DNA from: Shewanella sp. MR-4
Lineage (GTDB): Bacteria; Pseudomonadota; Gammaproteobacteria; Enterobacterales; Shewanellaceae
Direction of reading: 5' to 3'
Assembly: GCF_000014685.1 (NCBI RefSeq)
Contig: NC_008321.1
Coordinates: 2,477,001 to 2,541,000 of the forward strand
Length of the DNA stretch: 64,000 bases
Part shown: positions 35,500-44,821 of the stretch, piece after piece
Layout of the letters: every line of letters starts with the position of its first letter
Numbering within the stretch: the stretch's first letter is position 1
Program-made: the position numbers and the translations under genes
Notes under the pieces: generated by a model
Seen by the model: the letters and a program-made list of their open reading frames with translations, nothing else
The model's database searches: none
What the model was told of the DNA's origin: nothing

Positions 35500-36713
35500 T
35501 AGGCTTCCTTAGCCACACACTCACGTTGACGGCAAGTATGCAGCTCAATGGTAATATGGGATAACTCAGGGAACTTAGTCAGTAACTGATTAAAATAACT
35601 GGCTTCTTTCGGTGAGTGAGACACAATGGACACCATAATAGCATGGTGATCGGCACTCACGCGCCAAATATGTAAATCGGCCACTTGATGATCCGGTACC
35701 GCCTCTATGGTCTCACGCACTTTGCGCTGTAGCGAGGCCTTTACCCCACCGTCCAACAGAATTGGACTGGTCTGTTGGATAAGGCCCCATGACCAGCGGC
35801 TGATAATAATCGCGCCAACAATCCCCATAATCGGATCGAGCCAAGTTAAGCCCATATATTTACCGAATAACAGCGCCGCAATCGCCAGCACAGAGGTTAA
35901 CGCATCGGCTAAAACGTGGAAATAGGCAGCCCTCAGGTTGTGATCATGGCCCGAGTGCCCATGTGAATGCCCATGGGAATGACCCTGTGCGTGGCTGTGT
36001 GAATGGTCGTCATGGTCATGGTCATGGTCATGGTCATGGTCATGGTCATGGTCATGGTCATGGTCAGCAGCATGATGATCGTGCCCATGGCAGCAATGAT
36101 TATCTTGATGCTCTTTATGATCATCATCGTCGTGATCATGGTCGTGTGAGTGACTGTGTGAATGTCCATGCGAGTGGCCGTGTGAATGCCCGAGTGAATG
36201 TCCATGGCCGTGGGAATGGTGATCTTTCAACAGGAACACACTCAATACGTTCACGCTTAAGCCAATCAGGGCGACAAAAATCGCTTCATTAAAGTGAATA
36301 TCCTCAGGATTAATCAAGCGCATGCCCGACTCAATTAACATCACTAAGGCCACTAAGCCTAAGGCGATGGCGCTGGTGTAACCGCCAAGCACACTCACCT
36401 TTCCTGTACCAAAGGCAAAGGCCGGATCATTGGCATGCTTACGGGCATAGGAATAGGCAAACAGGGTGATCATAAAGGCGGCGGCGTGGGTGCCCATATG
36501 CCAACCATCGGCCAGCAAGGCCATAGAGCCATAAAGGGTCCCCGCCACAATCTCGGCCACCATGGTAATCACGGTGAGATACAACACATAGCGAGTGTTT
36601 TTTTCGCCCGCCGTATTTTGGTTAGAAAATCCATGGGAATGCTGCCACTGCGCGACAGAATGCCCAAGCCCGGTACTCTGCATCGGCTTCTCGGTTGAAG
36701 ATGTTGTTTTCAT
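35499..36713 (-). CDS. dmeF: DmeF-like cation diffusion facilitator with long His-rich loop
   Basis: A 404-residue inner-membrane metal exporter. The N-terminus (WQHSHGFSNQ..GEKNTR) and the MALLADGWHMGTHA metal-site helix match the DmeF branch of the CDF family (Co/Ni/Zn export). About six transmembrane helices flank an unusually long cytoplasmic loop (about 168-270) rich in HSHGH and DHDH, including nine Asp-His pairs. The C-terminal domain holds RVSADHHAIMV. The Asp-His block is encoded by a perfect hexamer tandem repeat. First gene of a two-gene operon with a MarR regulator. Metal specificity is not readable from the sequence. Confidence 0.88.
   Translation of the reverse strand: MKTTSSTEKPMQSTGLGHSVAQWQHSHGFSNQNTAGEKNTRYVLYLTVITMVAEIVAGTLYGSMALLADGWHMGTHAAAFMITLFAYSYARKHANDPAFAFGTGKVSVLGGYTSAIALGLVALVMLIESGMRLINPEDIHFNEAIFVALIGLSVNVLSVFLLKDHHSHGHGHSLGHSHGHSHGHSHSHSHDHDHDDDDHKEHQDNHCCHGHDHHAADHDHDHDHDHDHDHDHDHDDHSHSHAQGHSHGHSHGHSGHDHNLRAAYFHVLADALTSVLAIAALLFGKYMGLTWLDPIMGIVGAIIISRWSWGLIQQTSPILLDGGVKASLQRKVRETIEAVPDHQVADLHIWRVSADHHAIMVSIVSHSPKEASYFNQLLTKFPELSHITIELHTCRQRECVAKEA
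36011..36066. repeat. Hexanucleotide tandem repeat (CATGGT, about 9 copies) inside dmeF
   Basis: The unit CATGGT is repeated without interruption over 56 bp and encodes alternating Asp-His on the minus strand. The reading frame is kept for any copy number, so slippage would only lengthen or shorten the metal-binding loop. Confidence 0.95.
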
Positions 36714-36817
36714 TATTTTTTCCTAAGCGATTTCCCTAGCTTGCATAAATGAGTGAGCGTAAATTCATGCAGCAAGAGCAAACTCGCTGTGGTGATTGAT
36801 GACTTCTGTCGCCAGTT

Positions 36818-36868
36818 TAGTTTGAAAATCAAAATATATAAATATCAAAATAATCATTTTTCAAACTA
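36818..36868. promoter_or_regulatory. Inverted repeat upstream of dmeF-marR, candidate operator
   Basis: TAGTTTGAAAA at 36818-36828 is mirrored by TTTTCAAACTA at 36858-36868 (11 of 11 bp, 29-bp spacer). The left arm also forms its own dyad TTTGA-AAA-TCAAA. The region is very AT-rich and lies about 105 bp before the dmeF start, so it is a plausible binding site for the co-transcribed MarR protein. Confidence 0.55.
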
Positions 36869-37025
36869 TTTGCACAACTGTTGCTAAATATCACAGGAGT
36901 AAACGCAGGCAAAACCAGCCCCGCAAGTGTTTAGCAATGACGCCATCGCTTAGGCAAGACTAAGCACAACAGCTCAGGAGATTGAAATAAAGAACGGGAT
37001 AAACGCTATGGGACAAATAACACAA

Positions 37026-37055
37026 AGGCGCTTAAATCAATCGACTTAAGCGCCT
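37026..37055 (-). terminator. Hairpin after the YnhF-like gene
   Basis: AGGCGCTTAA / TTAAGCGCCT with a 10-nt loop, followed on the minus strand by TTGTGTTATTTG. The T tract is short. Confidence 0.6.
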
Positions 37056-37083
37056 CTGCATGGGAAGGGATTTGAAAGCAATA

Positions 37084-37167
37084 TCAGAACATGGATACAA
37101 AGAATGCACTGAAAAATAAAGCAATTACAACTGTCGTACCTAGCGCCATTTTTAGTTCGGTGGTCAT
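37084..37167 (-). CDS. ynhF: YnhF-like single-span membrane micropeptide (27 residues)
   Basis: A 27-residue peptide, MTTELKMALGTT followed by VVIALFFSAFFVSMF. The charged N-terminus plus one hydrophobic helix resembles E. coli YnhF (MSTDLKFSLVTT start). The start ATG at 37167 has AGGAG about 9 nt upstream, which decides it over a longer in-frame start at 37275. A hairpin follows. YnhF-type peptides sit in the inner membrane; their function is unknown. It would be missed by most minimum-length filters. Confidence 0.75.
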   Translation of the reverse strand: MTTELKMALGTTVVIALFFSAFFVSMF

Positions 37168-37442
37168 ATTCACTCTCCTAGTTGGTATAACCCCATTATT
37201 ATCAAGGCTGAGATAAATGCCTATATTGAGATAGTTATTTTGTGAGCAAGAGCTAAATAATAGTGCGCTTTTCACACCGCTCGGGCTGACAAAGTGATAC
37301 AGCTCACATTACACCCTCTTCCCTAGCGCACGTAATTATCGAAATCAAGATTGGGCAATCCATTTATTCGATTAACATTCCGGCATGACTTACGGCAAAT
37401 TTTGATATACTGCCGACGTAATTCATTGACCGAGATAATCCT

Positions 37443-37853
37443 ATGTCACAACTGTTACACACCATGCTTCGCGTCGGTAACTTAGAACGCAGTATCGCTT
37501 TTTACACTCAAGTGCTGGGCATGAAGCTGCTACGCACCTCCAAAAATCCAGAGTACAAATATTCCCTCGCCTTCGTGGGTTACGGTGAAGAATCAACGGG
37601 TCAGGCCGTCATCGAGTTAACCTACAACTGGGGAACGGAAAAATACGATCTCGGCACGGCCTTTGGTCATATTGCCATCGGTGATGAAGACATTTATGCC
37701 CGCTGTGAAGCCATTGCCGCTGCGGGTGGTAAAGTCACCCGCGCGCCCGGCCCTGTTGCTGGCGGCACCACTGAAATCGCGTTTGTGGAAGATCCCGACG
37801 GTTATAAGATTGAATTTATTCAAATGAAGTCGGCGACCCAAGGTTTAGGTTAA
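37443..37853 (+). CDS. gloA: Lactoylglutathione lyase (glyoxalase I)
   Basis: A 136-residue enzyme starting LLHTMLRVGNLERSIAFYTQVLGM. The four metal ligands of nickel-type glyoxalase I are visible: His in LLHTML, Glu in VIELTYN, His in FGHIAI and Glu in YKIEFIQ. It converts the glutathione hemithioacetal of methylglyoxal to lactoylglutathione. It stands alone, ends at a strong shared terminator and is convergent with msrQ. Confidence 0.96.
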   Translation: MSQLLHTMLRVGNLERSIAFYTQVLGMKLLRTSKNPEYKYSLAFVGYGEESTGQAVIELTYNWGTEKYDLGTAFGHIAIGDEDIYARCEAIAAAGGKVTRAPGPVAGGTTEIAFVEDPDGYKIEFIQMKSATQGLG

Positions 37854-37877
37854 GCCTTTAATCTTCCCGCCAGATAT

Positions 37878-37914
37878 GAAAACGGCGTTTGCATGCCCTG
37901 CAAACGCCGTTTTC
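37878..37914. terminator. Strong bidirectional terminator between gloA and msrQ
   Basis: A perfect 16-bp stem (GAAAACGGCGTTTGCA / TGCAAACGCCGTTTTC) with a 5-nt loop, between two convergent genes. Confidence 0.92.
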
Positions 37915-37945
37915 TTTACTCATTGATAAATGCCAACACTACAGA

Positions 37946-38593
37946 TTATCGCTTGCCCTCGGCGGCCATCGCGATACGGCTGCTGCGCTTCTTCTGCCAA
38001 ATGGGTAAACGCCACGCGAGCAACAAACCAAAGCCGAGGATATACAGACTCGGTTCGATAATTTCGGATTTTACCGACCAATAAAAATGAATGGGCGCAA
38101 GTAGCGCCACCAAATACACGCCATTGTGCAGCGTTTGCCAACGGCGGCCCATTTTACGCATTAAGGCTTTAAAGGACGTCAGCGCTAGCGCGGTGACTAT
38201 CACATAGGCCAGAGCGCCTACTAAAATATAAGGCCGTTTCGCTACCTCGCTAAAGAATAACTCCCAGGCAAACAGCAGATCTAAACTAAAAAACGCCACA
38301 ATATGCAAAGTCGCATAGGCAAACACATACAAGCCAACCAAGCGGCGCGTCTGCATCAACCAGCCTAACTTTAATCCCTTAGCAAGGGGAGAAATCAGCA
38401 GCGTAGCCGCCAACGCATTTAAAGCGCCAATGCCCGTAAAGTGGATAATATGCTGCACAGGATCGCCGCCAGCACGGCCCGACAGCACAGTAAAAACCAA
38501 CCAAACAATCGGGATAAGCCCAATCAAATGAAAGACTAATTTTACCCAGAGCAGCTGTTTTGGTGTGACTCTTAACGCCGTGATGTTGAACAT
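37946..38593 (-). CDS. msrQ: Heme-binding membrane subunit MsrQ of the periplasmic methionine sulfoxide reductase
   Basis: A 215-residue protein with about six transmembrane helices and conserved heme-ligand histidines (IHFTGIGALN, YATLHIVAFF, LHNGVYLVALLAPIHFYW). It passes electrons from the quinone pool to MsrP. Second gene after msrP, about 106 bp downstream on the same strand. Confidence 0.93.
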   Translation of the reverse strand: MFNITALRVTPKQLLWVKLVFHLIGLIPIVWLVFTVLSGRAGGDPVQHIIHFTGIGALNALAATLLISPLAKGLKLGWLMQTRRLVGLYVFAYATLHIVAFFSLDLLFAWELFFSEVAKRPYILVGALAYVIVTALALTSFKALMRKMGRRWQTLHNGVYLVALLAPIHFYWSVKSEIIEPSLYILGFGLLLAWRLPIWQKKRSSRIAMAAEGKR

Positions 38594-38699
38594 AAGACTC
38601 CTACTCTTTTTGCCCTTTAAAAGCGCTGACCTATTTGCAGCTTTTGCAGCTCGTTCGCTAGGCGCAATCGACTGCGCCTAAGAATACGGCCGCCATAGG

Positions 38700-39734
38700 T
38701 TAATAAAATTGCCTTAAATCCATGCCTTCATATAAAGAAGCGACAAATTCGCCATAGCCATTAAAGGGCAAGGTATCGATACGTTTTGCCGAGAACAACC
38801 CACCCTCGCCGATGCGCCGCTCACTCGCCTGCGACCAACGGGGATGATCCACCGCAGGATTCACATTGGCATAAAAACCATACTCATGGGGCGCGAGTTG
38901 ATTCCAACTGGTGGGTGGCTGCTTGTCCATCACCCGAATGCGGACAATGGATTTAATGCTCTTAAAACCGTATTTCCAAGGCACCACTAAGCGAATTGGC
39001 GCGCCGTTTTGCGGCGGCAAAGTTTTTCCGTAGAGTCCGACCGACATCAGCGTCAGCTCATTCATCGCCTCGGCAATGGTTAGACCTTCCACATAGGGAT
39101 AATGAATACCGCCGCCCATTAAACGGCTCTTTTGTCCCGGCATTTGCTCGGGATCGAAGGCCGTTTCAAAGGCAACATACTTACCTTTACTGGTCACCCC
39201 GACTTTTTTCAATAAAGCGGCGAGTGGAAAGCCCACCCAGGGGATCACCATGGACCAAGCTTCGACGCAACGCAGCCGATAAATGCGTTCTTCTAGCGGA
39301 AATAGCTTAGTGAGATCTTGATAATCGAGCGTCATCGGGCGCTCCACTTCACCTTCGATACGTAATTGCCAAGGCTCGACCTTAAACTGCTGGGCGTTAT
39401 CAGACGGATCCTGCTTGCTGGTACCAAACTCATAAAAGTTATTGTGGGTGGTGACCTTATCGACGGGCGTTAGCACTTCGTTCTTGCCAAAGCGCGCATT
39501 GGCCTCAAAGGTTAATGGCGTGGTGATAAAGCTAGTTTTGGGTTGTTCGCCAAACAGATCGAATAATCCCGCCTGCACATAACCCGGAATACTAGCCCCA
39601 ATCGCGCCAAGGCCCATGGCTTTCACTATATGGCGGCGCGCCATAAACACCGATTCGGGTGTCACTTGATTATCTTGGATATGCCAGCGCGCTTTTTTCA
39701 AAATACCCGGTGTAAAACGTGATTGATTAGCCAA
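38700..39734 (-). CDS. msrP: Molybdopterin-dependent protein-methionine sulfoxide reductase MsrP
   Basis: 344 residues from the TTG at 39734, which has AGAGGTG just upstream (a TTG 15 bp earlier has no such site). A twin-arginine-type signal (ARRHIVKAMGLGAIGASIPGYVQA) exports the folded, cofactor-loaded protein. The molybdenum-ligand cysteine lies in YRLRCVEAWSMVIPWVGFPL. The soluble enzyme repairs oxidised methionines in periplasmic proteins using electrons from MsrQ. Confidence 0.92.
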   Translation of the reverse strand: MANQSRFTPGILKKARWHIQDNQVTPESVFMARRHIVKAMGLGAIGASIPGYVQAGLFDLFGEQPKTSFITTPLTFEANARFGKNEVLTPVDKVTTHNNFYEFGTSKQDPSDNAQQFKVEPWQLRIEGEVERPMTLDYQDLTKLFPLEERIYRLRCVEAWSMVIPWVGFPLAALLKKVGVTSKGKYVAFETAFDPEQMPGQKSRLMGGGIHYPYVEGLTIAEAMNELTLMSVGLYGKTLPPQNGAPIRLVVPWKYGFKSIKSIVRIRVMDKQPPTSWNQLAPHEYGFYANVNPAVDHPRWSQASERRIGEGGLFSAKRIDTLPFNGYGEFVASLYEGMDLRQFY

Positions 39735-40008
39735 TGGACACCTCTGCAAAAATAAATGTTATCTACCGACGCTTAACTCACCCTCAGCGCTCGCCCAAAA
39801 ACCTCAGGTACATTTACCTGTGTTGATAAGCTGTAGGGATATAGACACAGATAACAGCAAAAAAATTTCATCCCTCACAGTATCTCAACTTAAGCGACTA
39901 AGTCTTGTTCATTTGAGTTACCGCCTAAACAGATTGTTTATTAAAGCACTTGAAGCCTTTTTTGGGGCATGCGACCCTAGGCGCCACAGCTAAAGGAGTG
40001 CTAGTAAG

Positions 40009-41574
40009 ATGCCATTTTCTCAATCTTTTTCCCTCGCCCAGATCATCGGCCTACTCGCCGTGGCCTTTTTAGGACTGTTAATCGGTGCCCTGCTCAATCA
40101 ACGTCTCACTCGTTCTCGCTGGCAACAGTTTAAAGACGAATTAGAGCAAGAAATGCGGCAGGTAAACGAAGACGCCGAGCTCTCCCTCGCCCAGCAGCAA
40201 ATTTTAGTCGACGATAAAGACAGCCAACTGCGCCAGTGCCAACAGCGCTTAGAGCAAAAGATAGAACAACTGGGCAAAGCCGAAGCCATGGCCGAGCGCC
40301 TGCCGAGTTTAGAGCAACAACTTGCCGACAGCCATCGCCGCCAACTTGAGCTACAACTGGCCTTATCCAAATCCAATGCGATGCAACAAACCATTCAAGC
40401 CAAGGCTGATGCCCAGCAATCTGCGATGCAGGAAAAAATCGCCACTTTAGAAATGGCCGAAGTGCGCCTGCAAACTCAGTTTGAGAACCTTGCCAATCGA
40501 ATTTTCGAAGAGCGCAGCGAAAGCTTTAAACATCAAAATGCGAACCAGTTAGAAGGCGTGCTCGGGCCGTTAAAGCAGCAGTTAGAAGGTTTTAGACAGC
40601 AAATTCGCGAATCCTACAACCATGAACAGTCGGAACGCAGCGCCCTTAAACATCAATTAGAACACCTGCGCGAGCTCAACTTAAAAATGAGCCAGGATGC
40701 CATTAACCTGACCAAAGCCTTAAAGGGCGATAACAAGCAGCAAGGCAACTGGGGCGAAGTGATTTTAGACCGCGTGCTGCAAGAAAGCGGCCTGCGTGAA
40801 GGTCACGAATACCACACCCAGCAGGATCTGAAGGACGACAGCGGCAAACGCTTTAAGCCGGATGTGATCGTACATTTGCCTGAAAATAAAGACGTGGTGA
40901 TCGATGCCAAAATGTCGCTCATCAGCTACGAGCGCTATTTTAATAGCGAAGATCCGCTGGTGCGTGAACAGGCCATCAATGAACACGTTTTATCGATCCG
41001 AAATCATATTAAGGGCTTGAGTCAAAAGGATTATCAGCGTTTACACGGGCTAAAAAGCTTAGATTATGTGCTGATGTTTATCCCGATTGAACCCGCCTTC
41101 TTGCTGGCCCTAGAGCATGACCCAAGCCTAGTTAACTTTGCCCTTGAGCAAAATATTATGCTGGTCAGTCCAACCAACCTCTTGGTTGCCCTGCGAACAA
41201 TCAATAATATCTGGCGTTACGAGTATCAAAACCAGCACGCCCAAACCATTGCCAAACAGGCGGGTCGCATCTACGACAAACTCTGTGGCTACCTCGACGA
41301 TATGGAAAAACTCGGCCGTGCTCTGGATAACGCCGAAAAAACCTATCACAGTGCCATGAACAAATTGTCATCGGGCAAAGGCAATTTAGTGCGTCAAGCG
41401 CATTTAATGCAGCAACTAGGTGTTGATACCAGCAAACAACTCGATAAGATGTTACTTGAGAAGGCGCTCAATGAAGCCTTAGACGAGGGTGATGCCCAGG
41501 ACAGCAGTGATGATGATACAAATCGCGATACGCTTTTGACCCATACTGAGGATGCCACCGCACTCGAACAATAA
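40009..41574 (+). CDS. rmuC: RmuC-family DNA recombination protein
   Basis: A 521-residue protein with an N-terminal transmembrane helix (IIGLLAVAFLGLLIGALL), a long coiled coil (about 30-210, Gln/Glu-rich) and the nuclease-like RmuC domain (WGEVILDRVLQESGLREGHEY, FKPDVIVHLPENKDVVIDAKMSL). RmuC limits recombination between inverted repeats. The gene is preceded by AAAGGAG and followed at about 90 bp by slt. Confidence 0.93.
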   Translation: MPFSQSFSLAQIIGLLAVAFLGLLIGALLNQRLTRSRWQQFKDELEQEMRQVNEDAELSLAQQQILVDDKDSQLRQCQQRLEQKIEQLGKAEAMAERLPSLEQQLADSHRRQLELQLALSKSNAMQQTIQAKADAQQSAMQEKIATLEMAEVRLQTQFENLANRIFEERSESFKHQNANQLEGVLGPLKQQLEGFRQQIRESYNHEQSERSALKHQLEHLRELNLKMSQDAINLTKALKGDNKQQGNWGEVILDRVLQESGLREGHEYHTQQDLKDDSGKRFKPDVIVHLPENKDVVIDAKMSLISYERYFNSEDPLVREQAINEHVLSIRNHIKGLSQKDYQRLHGLKSLDYVLMFIPIEPAFLLALEHDPSLVNFALEQNIMLVSPTNLLVALRTINNIWRYEYQNQHAQTIAKQAGRIYDKLCGYLDDMEKLGRALDNAEKTYHSAMNKLSSGKGNLVRQAHLMQQLGVDTSKQLDKMLLEKALNEALDEGDAQDSSDDDTNRDTLLTHTEDATALEQ

Positions 41575-41667
41575 CGATAACCACGCAGTTTAAAAGCCAA
41601 TAACTCATAATCCTGAATCGATAGGGAAAAGTCGATTGTAACCTTGATGCCCGGAGGCAAGTTCTGC

Positions 41668-43593
41668 ATGTGCAACCCATTGACAAAGATGGTGTTATCC
41701 AGCGCAATTATCATCGCAGGGGCATTCAATGCCTCTGCGGCTTTCGCGTTAACTTCTACCCAGAAGACCTTTCTTGAGGCTGAAAAAGCCTTAAAGAAAC
41801 AAGACTATGCCACCTACAAGCCCCTGCGTGCTAAGTTAGGCGATTATCCGCTGGCGATTTATCTCGACCATGATATCGACATTGGCAAGCTTAACGATTT
41901 ACGCGGCAACGACGCTAAGGCCATGATAGATAAATATCAAACCACGCCTATGTATCAGCGCCTGCGTTCAAAATATTTATTAAATGCCGGCGGCCAAAAG
42001 CGTTGGAATGACTTTTTGAGCCTCGCTCAAGACGCGCCGACCGATGTCAGGCTACAGTGCTATTTTTATGAAGCCAAACTCGCCAAGGGCGAAACCCAAA
42101 CCGCCTACACGGCGGCGCAGTCACTATGGGTCTATGGCGATTCCCGTCCTAAGGAATGCGATCCCCTCTTCAATGCCTGGACCAAGGCCGGTAAGCGCAC
42201 TCAAGATGTGATTTGGGCGCGGATGTTACTGAGTTTCGATGAGGGCCAAACCAGTCTGCTGAGTTATTTATCGCAAAAAATCACCGTGCATAGCGCCGAG
42301 GCAAAACGCTTAGTGGCGGTATTTAAAGATCCCAATAGCCTGCGCCATACCGAAAAATTTAAGGATAAAAATCCTATTGTTGGCGATATCGTTGCCGCAG
42401 GCTTAAAACGCCTTGCCCGTAAGGATCTCGACCAAGCCATTAATTTATATACTCGGTATCAAAAAGCAAAACGCTTTACCCCAGCACAAGATCAACAGCT
42501 GCAAAAGTACTTGGTACGCCGCGTGTTGATTGAGCAGGATGATAACTTTAAAGACTGGGCCGATAACCTGCTGCCCGAGATGAAAAGCGATGATATGTTC
42601 GAGCGCCGCTTACGCTGGGCGATCCGCGAGCAGGACAACACCCATATCGCGCGCTACTTAGATTTATTATCGCCCGAAACCTTAGCCAAAGAACGCTGGC
42701 AATATTGGCTGTATCGCACCAACGCAAAACACGCCCCCGAAAGCGCCACCAAGGCGTTAGCGGCGGTCAGTAATGAGCGTAACTTTTACGGTTTTGCCGC
42801 GTCACAGTTATTGAATAAGCCCGTGTCCTTAAATCAAAGCCCAGAGCCTGTAGTGGATGGGACCAGTCAAAAACTCGAAGACGACTTAGGCTTTGTGCGC
42901 GTATTGGAACTGATGGCACTGGATCGTTACTTCGATGCCCGCTATGAATGGGTTGCCCTGCTAAAACGCAGCAATAATGAGATGCGCGCCCGCTATGGTC
43001 GTTATGCCCACGATCAAGGCTGGTATGACTTTGGCGTGGAGGCCAGTATCCAAGGCAAGCTCTGGGATGATATTCCCCTGCGCTTCCCGATGGCGCATCA
43101 ATCTGGCTTTGAACATGCCAGTAAAAAGCACAAGGTTAATATCGATGAAATCCGCGCCATTAGCCGCCGCGAAAGTGCGTTTTTCCTTTATGCGACTTCA
43201 GGTGTGGGCGCCCGCGGATTAATGCAAATTATGCCCGCTACCGCCAAGGCTACGGCCAAAAAACACGGTGCCAAGTACCGCGATCCTAAGGATCTGTACA
43301 GCGCCGAACTTAACTTAAACTTAGGCAGCGCCTACTACGCGCAATTATTGAAAGAATTCAATCAAAACCGCGTATTAGCCACCGCCGCCTATAACGCAGG
43401 CCCCTCACGGGTTCGCCGCTGGTTAGCGGAGTCGAATGGTCAACTCGATGCTATGAGTTTTGTCGAGTCCATTCCCTTTACCGAGACCCGTGAATATGTG
43501 CAAGCCGTGTTAAGTTATCGCTTGATTTACGAGGCGCAAAAACAAAAGCCACAGCCGTTATTCAACGAGGCCGAGCTCAAGTTCCATTACTAA
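41668..43593 (+). CDS. slt: Soluble lytic murein transglycosylase Slt
   Basis: 641 residues from the ATG at 41668, placed 10 nt after GGAGG; an in-frame TTG at 41644 has no site. A signal peptide (KMVLSSAIIIAGAFNASAAFA) leads to the periplasm. The long helical superhelix (about 40-450) is followed by a lysozyme-like domain with catalytic Glu in SRRESAF, then GARGLMQIMPATA and AAYNAGPSRVRRWL. It cleaves peptidoglycan with formation of 1,6-anhydro ends. A terminator follows. Confidence 0.94.
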   Translation: MCNPLTKMVLSSAIIIAGAFNASAAFALTSTQKTFLEAEKALKKQDYATYKPLRAKLGDYPLAIYLDHDIDIGKLNDLRGNDAKAMIDKYQTTPMYQRLRSKYLLNAGGQKRWNDFLSLAQDAPTDVRLQCYFYEAKLAKGETQTAYTAAQSLWVYGDSRPKECDPLFNAWTKAGKRTQDVIWARMLLSFDEGQTSLLSYLSQKITVHSAEAKRLVAVFKDPNSLRHTEKFKDKNPIVGDIVAAGLKRLARKDLDQAINLYTRYQKAKRFTPAQDQQLQKYLVRRVLIEQDDNFKDWADNLLPEMKSDDMFERRLRWAIREQDNTHIARYLDLLSPETLAKERWQYWLYRTNAKHAPESATKALAAVSNERNFYGFAASQLLNKPVSLNQSPEPVVDGTSQKLEDDLGFVRVLELMALDRYFDARYEWVALLKRSNNEMRARYGRYAHDQGWYDFGVEASIQGKLWDDIPLRFPMAHQSGFEHASKKHKVNIDEIRAISRRESAFFLYATSGVGARGLMQIMPATAKATAKKHGAKYRDPKDLYSAELNLNLGSAYYAQLLKEFNQNRVLATAAYNAGPSRVRRWLAESNGQLDAMSFVESIPFTETREYVQAVLSYRLIYEAQKQKPQPLFNEAELKFHY

Positions 43594-43629
43594 GTTCCAT
43601 TACTAAGTAACATTGAGTAACTGGGATCA

Positions 43630-43665
43630 CAATCGAGGTGGCTTAAGCCGCCTCGATTGTTTTTA
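43630..43665 (+). terminator. Rho-independent terminator after slt
   Basis: CAATCGAGG-GGCTT pairs with AAGCC-CCTCGATTG, followed by TTTTT. Confidence 0.88.
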
Positions 43666-43807
43666 CAGCATCAAGATTTTGTTTACACACATAAAGTTAA
43701 CCGTATGTGCATTAAATCGGCAAACGCACTCATGCGAGGTAAACTTGTTTGCACTCTTGGCCACTAAATGCGAATAATTAGCGATTAGCCATTTACCCCC
43801 AGTTTCG

Positions 43808-44509
43808 ATGCTCAATCTCAGCGGTTTATCCTTAAGTTGCGAATACCAGCCCTTTGTCTGTCCCCACACTCAACGTATTCATGGCTATGAAGCACTCGCC
43901 CGTTTTTACCTCGAGCAGGGTCAAGCCATCGCCCCTAATCTAATCTTTGAGCAATTACACGAAGCCAGCGAACAACTGGCGGCAGTTGAGTTTCAGGCAA
44001 AAGCTTTTCAGCTCAAACACGCCCCACAGAACCAGCGTTTATTTGTGAATGTGGATCCCCACGCAGTAGATGGAGCGCATACCCCAAAGTTACTCGGCCT
44101 GCTATCGCAGCATCCGCAATTGACGGTGGAAATCATCGAAAATACTTGCGTTAGTGATGCCGAGCTCGCGAATCGCTTATTTCATCAATTTAAAGCGGCC
44201 AATATTCAAGTGGCACTCGATGATATCGGCGCGCCTCACTCCATGCTCTCCATCGATTTAATAATGAATGTGGATTACCTCAAATTTGACCGCTACTGGC
44301 TGCAATTAATCGACGCGCCCCATGGTATCGCCCTGCTCGGCGCCCTGATTGAATTTGGCAAACGCTCGGGCAAACAATGTATCCTCGAAGGCATAGAAAC
44401 CGAAGCCCAGCTCCAGCAGGCTCGCGAGCTGAATGTCGATTTGGTACAGGGATTCCTATTCAAACCTTGGTTTATCCGCCCAGAGCAAAGCGAAAAGTTA
44501 ATTTGTTAG
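43808..44509 (+). CDS. Stand-alone EAL-domain protein (c-di-GMP phosphodiesterase-like)
   Basis: A 233-residue single EAL domain with no sensor part. The signature is GYEALAR. Other residues of the active site are mostly kept: Asn in FVNVD, Glu in EIIENT, Asp-Asp in ALDDIGAPHS, Lys in YLKFDRYW, Glu in LEGIETEAQL and Gln in VQGFLF. The usual DDFGTG reads DDIGAP, a departure near the catalytic loop, so activity is likely but uncertain. It is the last core-type gene before the AT-rich island. Confidence 0.85.
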   Translation: MLNLSGLSLSCEYQPFVCPHTQRIHGYEALARFYLEQGQAIAPNLIFEQLHEASEQLAAVEFQAKAFQLKHAPQNQRLFVNVDPHAVDGAHTPKLLGLLSQHPQLTVEIIENTCVSDAELANRLFHQFKAANIQVALDDIGAPHSMLSIDLIMNVDYLKFDRYWLQLIDAPHGIALLGALIEFGKRSGKQCILEGIETEAQLQQARELNVDLVQGFLFKPWFIRPEQSEKLIC

Positions 44510-44821
44510 GGAGTAAGGCGGCTTTATACAAAAATGACAGAGTGCATATCGATTTGCTGTTATTATTATATTAAGTAATGGTCCCAATTTAATAGTTGCA
44601 TAGCACTGATATTCATTTTATATAGAGTTAAACTACCACGAGGCCTTATCAATTAAGAAGCTGAGAAAAGCAGGATTACAATGCTTGGTGTAGCCATTTA
44701 ACAGTATTACAGTAACGCTTAGCCTATTGACTCAAAAATATTGGATTATATTTTTATATGACGACAGTATCTTAGCCCTATCGATTTACAAAACGCTAGG
44801 CACTGTCGGATGGAATCAATG
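44510..44821. other. AT-rich intergenic region
   Basis: A 312-bp gap at the island edge. I see no gene, repeat or terminator in it. Confidence 0.5.

Larger units (their letters stand above)
36714..37083. other. Intergenic region upstream of dmeF
   Basis: A 370-bp gap. It holds the AT-rich candidate operator at 36818-36868 and the terminator at 37026-37055. The rest shows nothing I can name. Confidence 0.5.

Noticed and set aside
35963..36292. His/Gly-rich plus-strand frame over the dmeF repeat
   Set aside because: The Gly-His run is the antisense of the Asp-His hexamer repeat.
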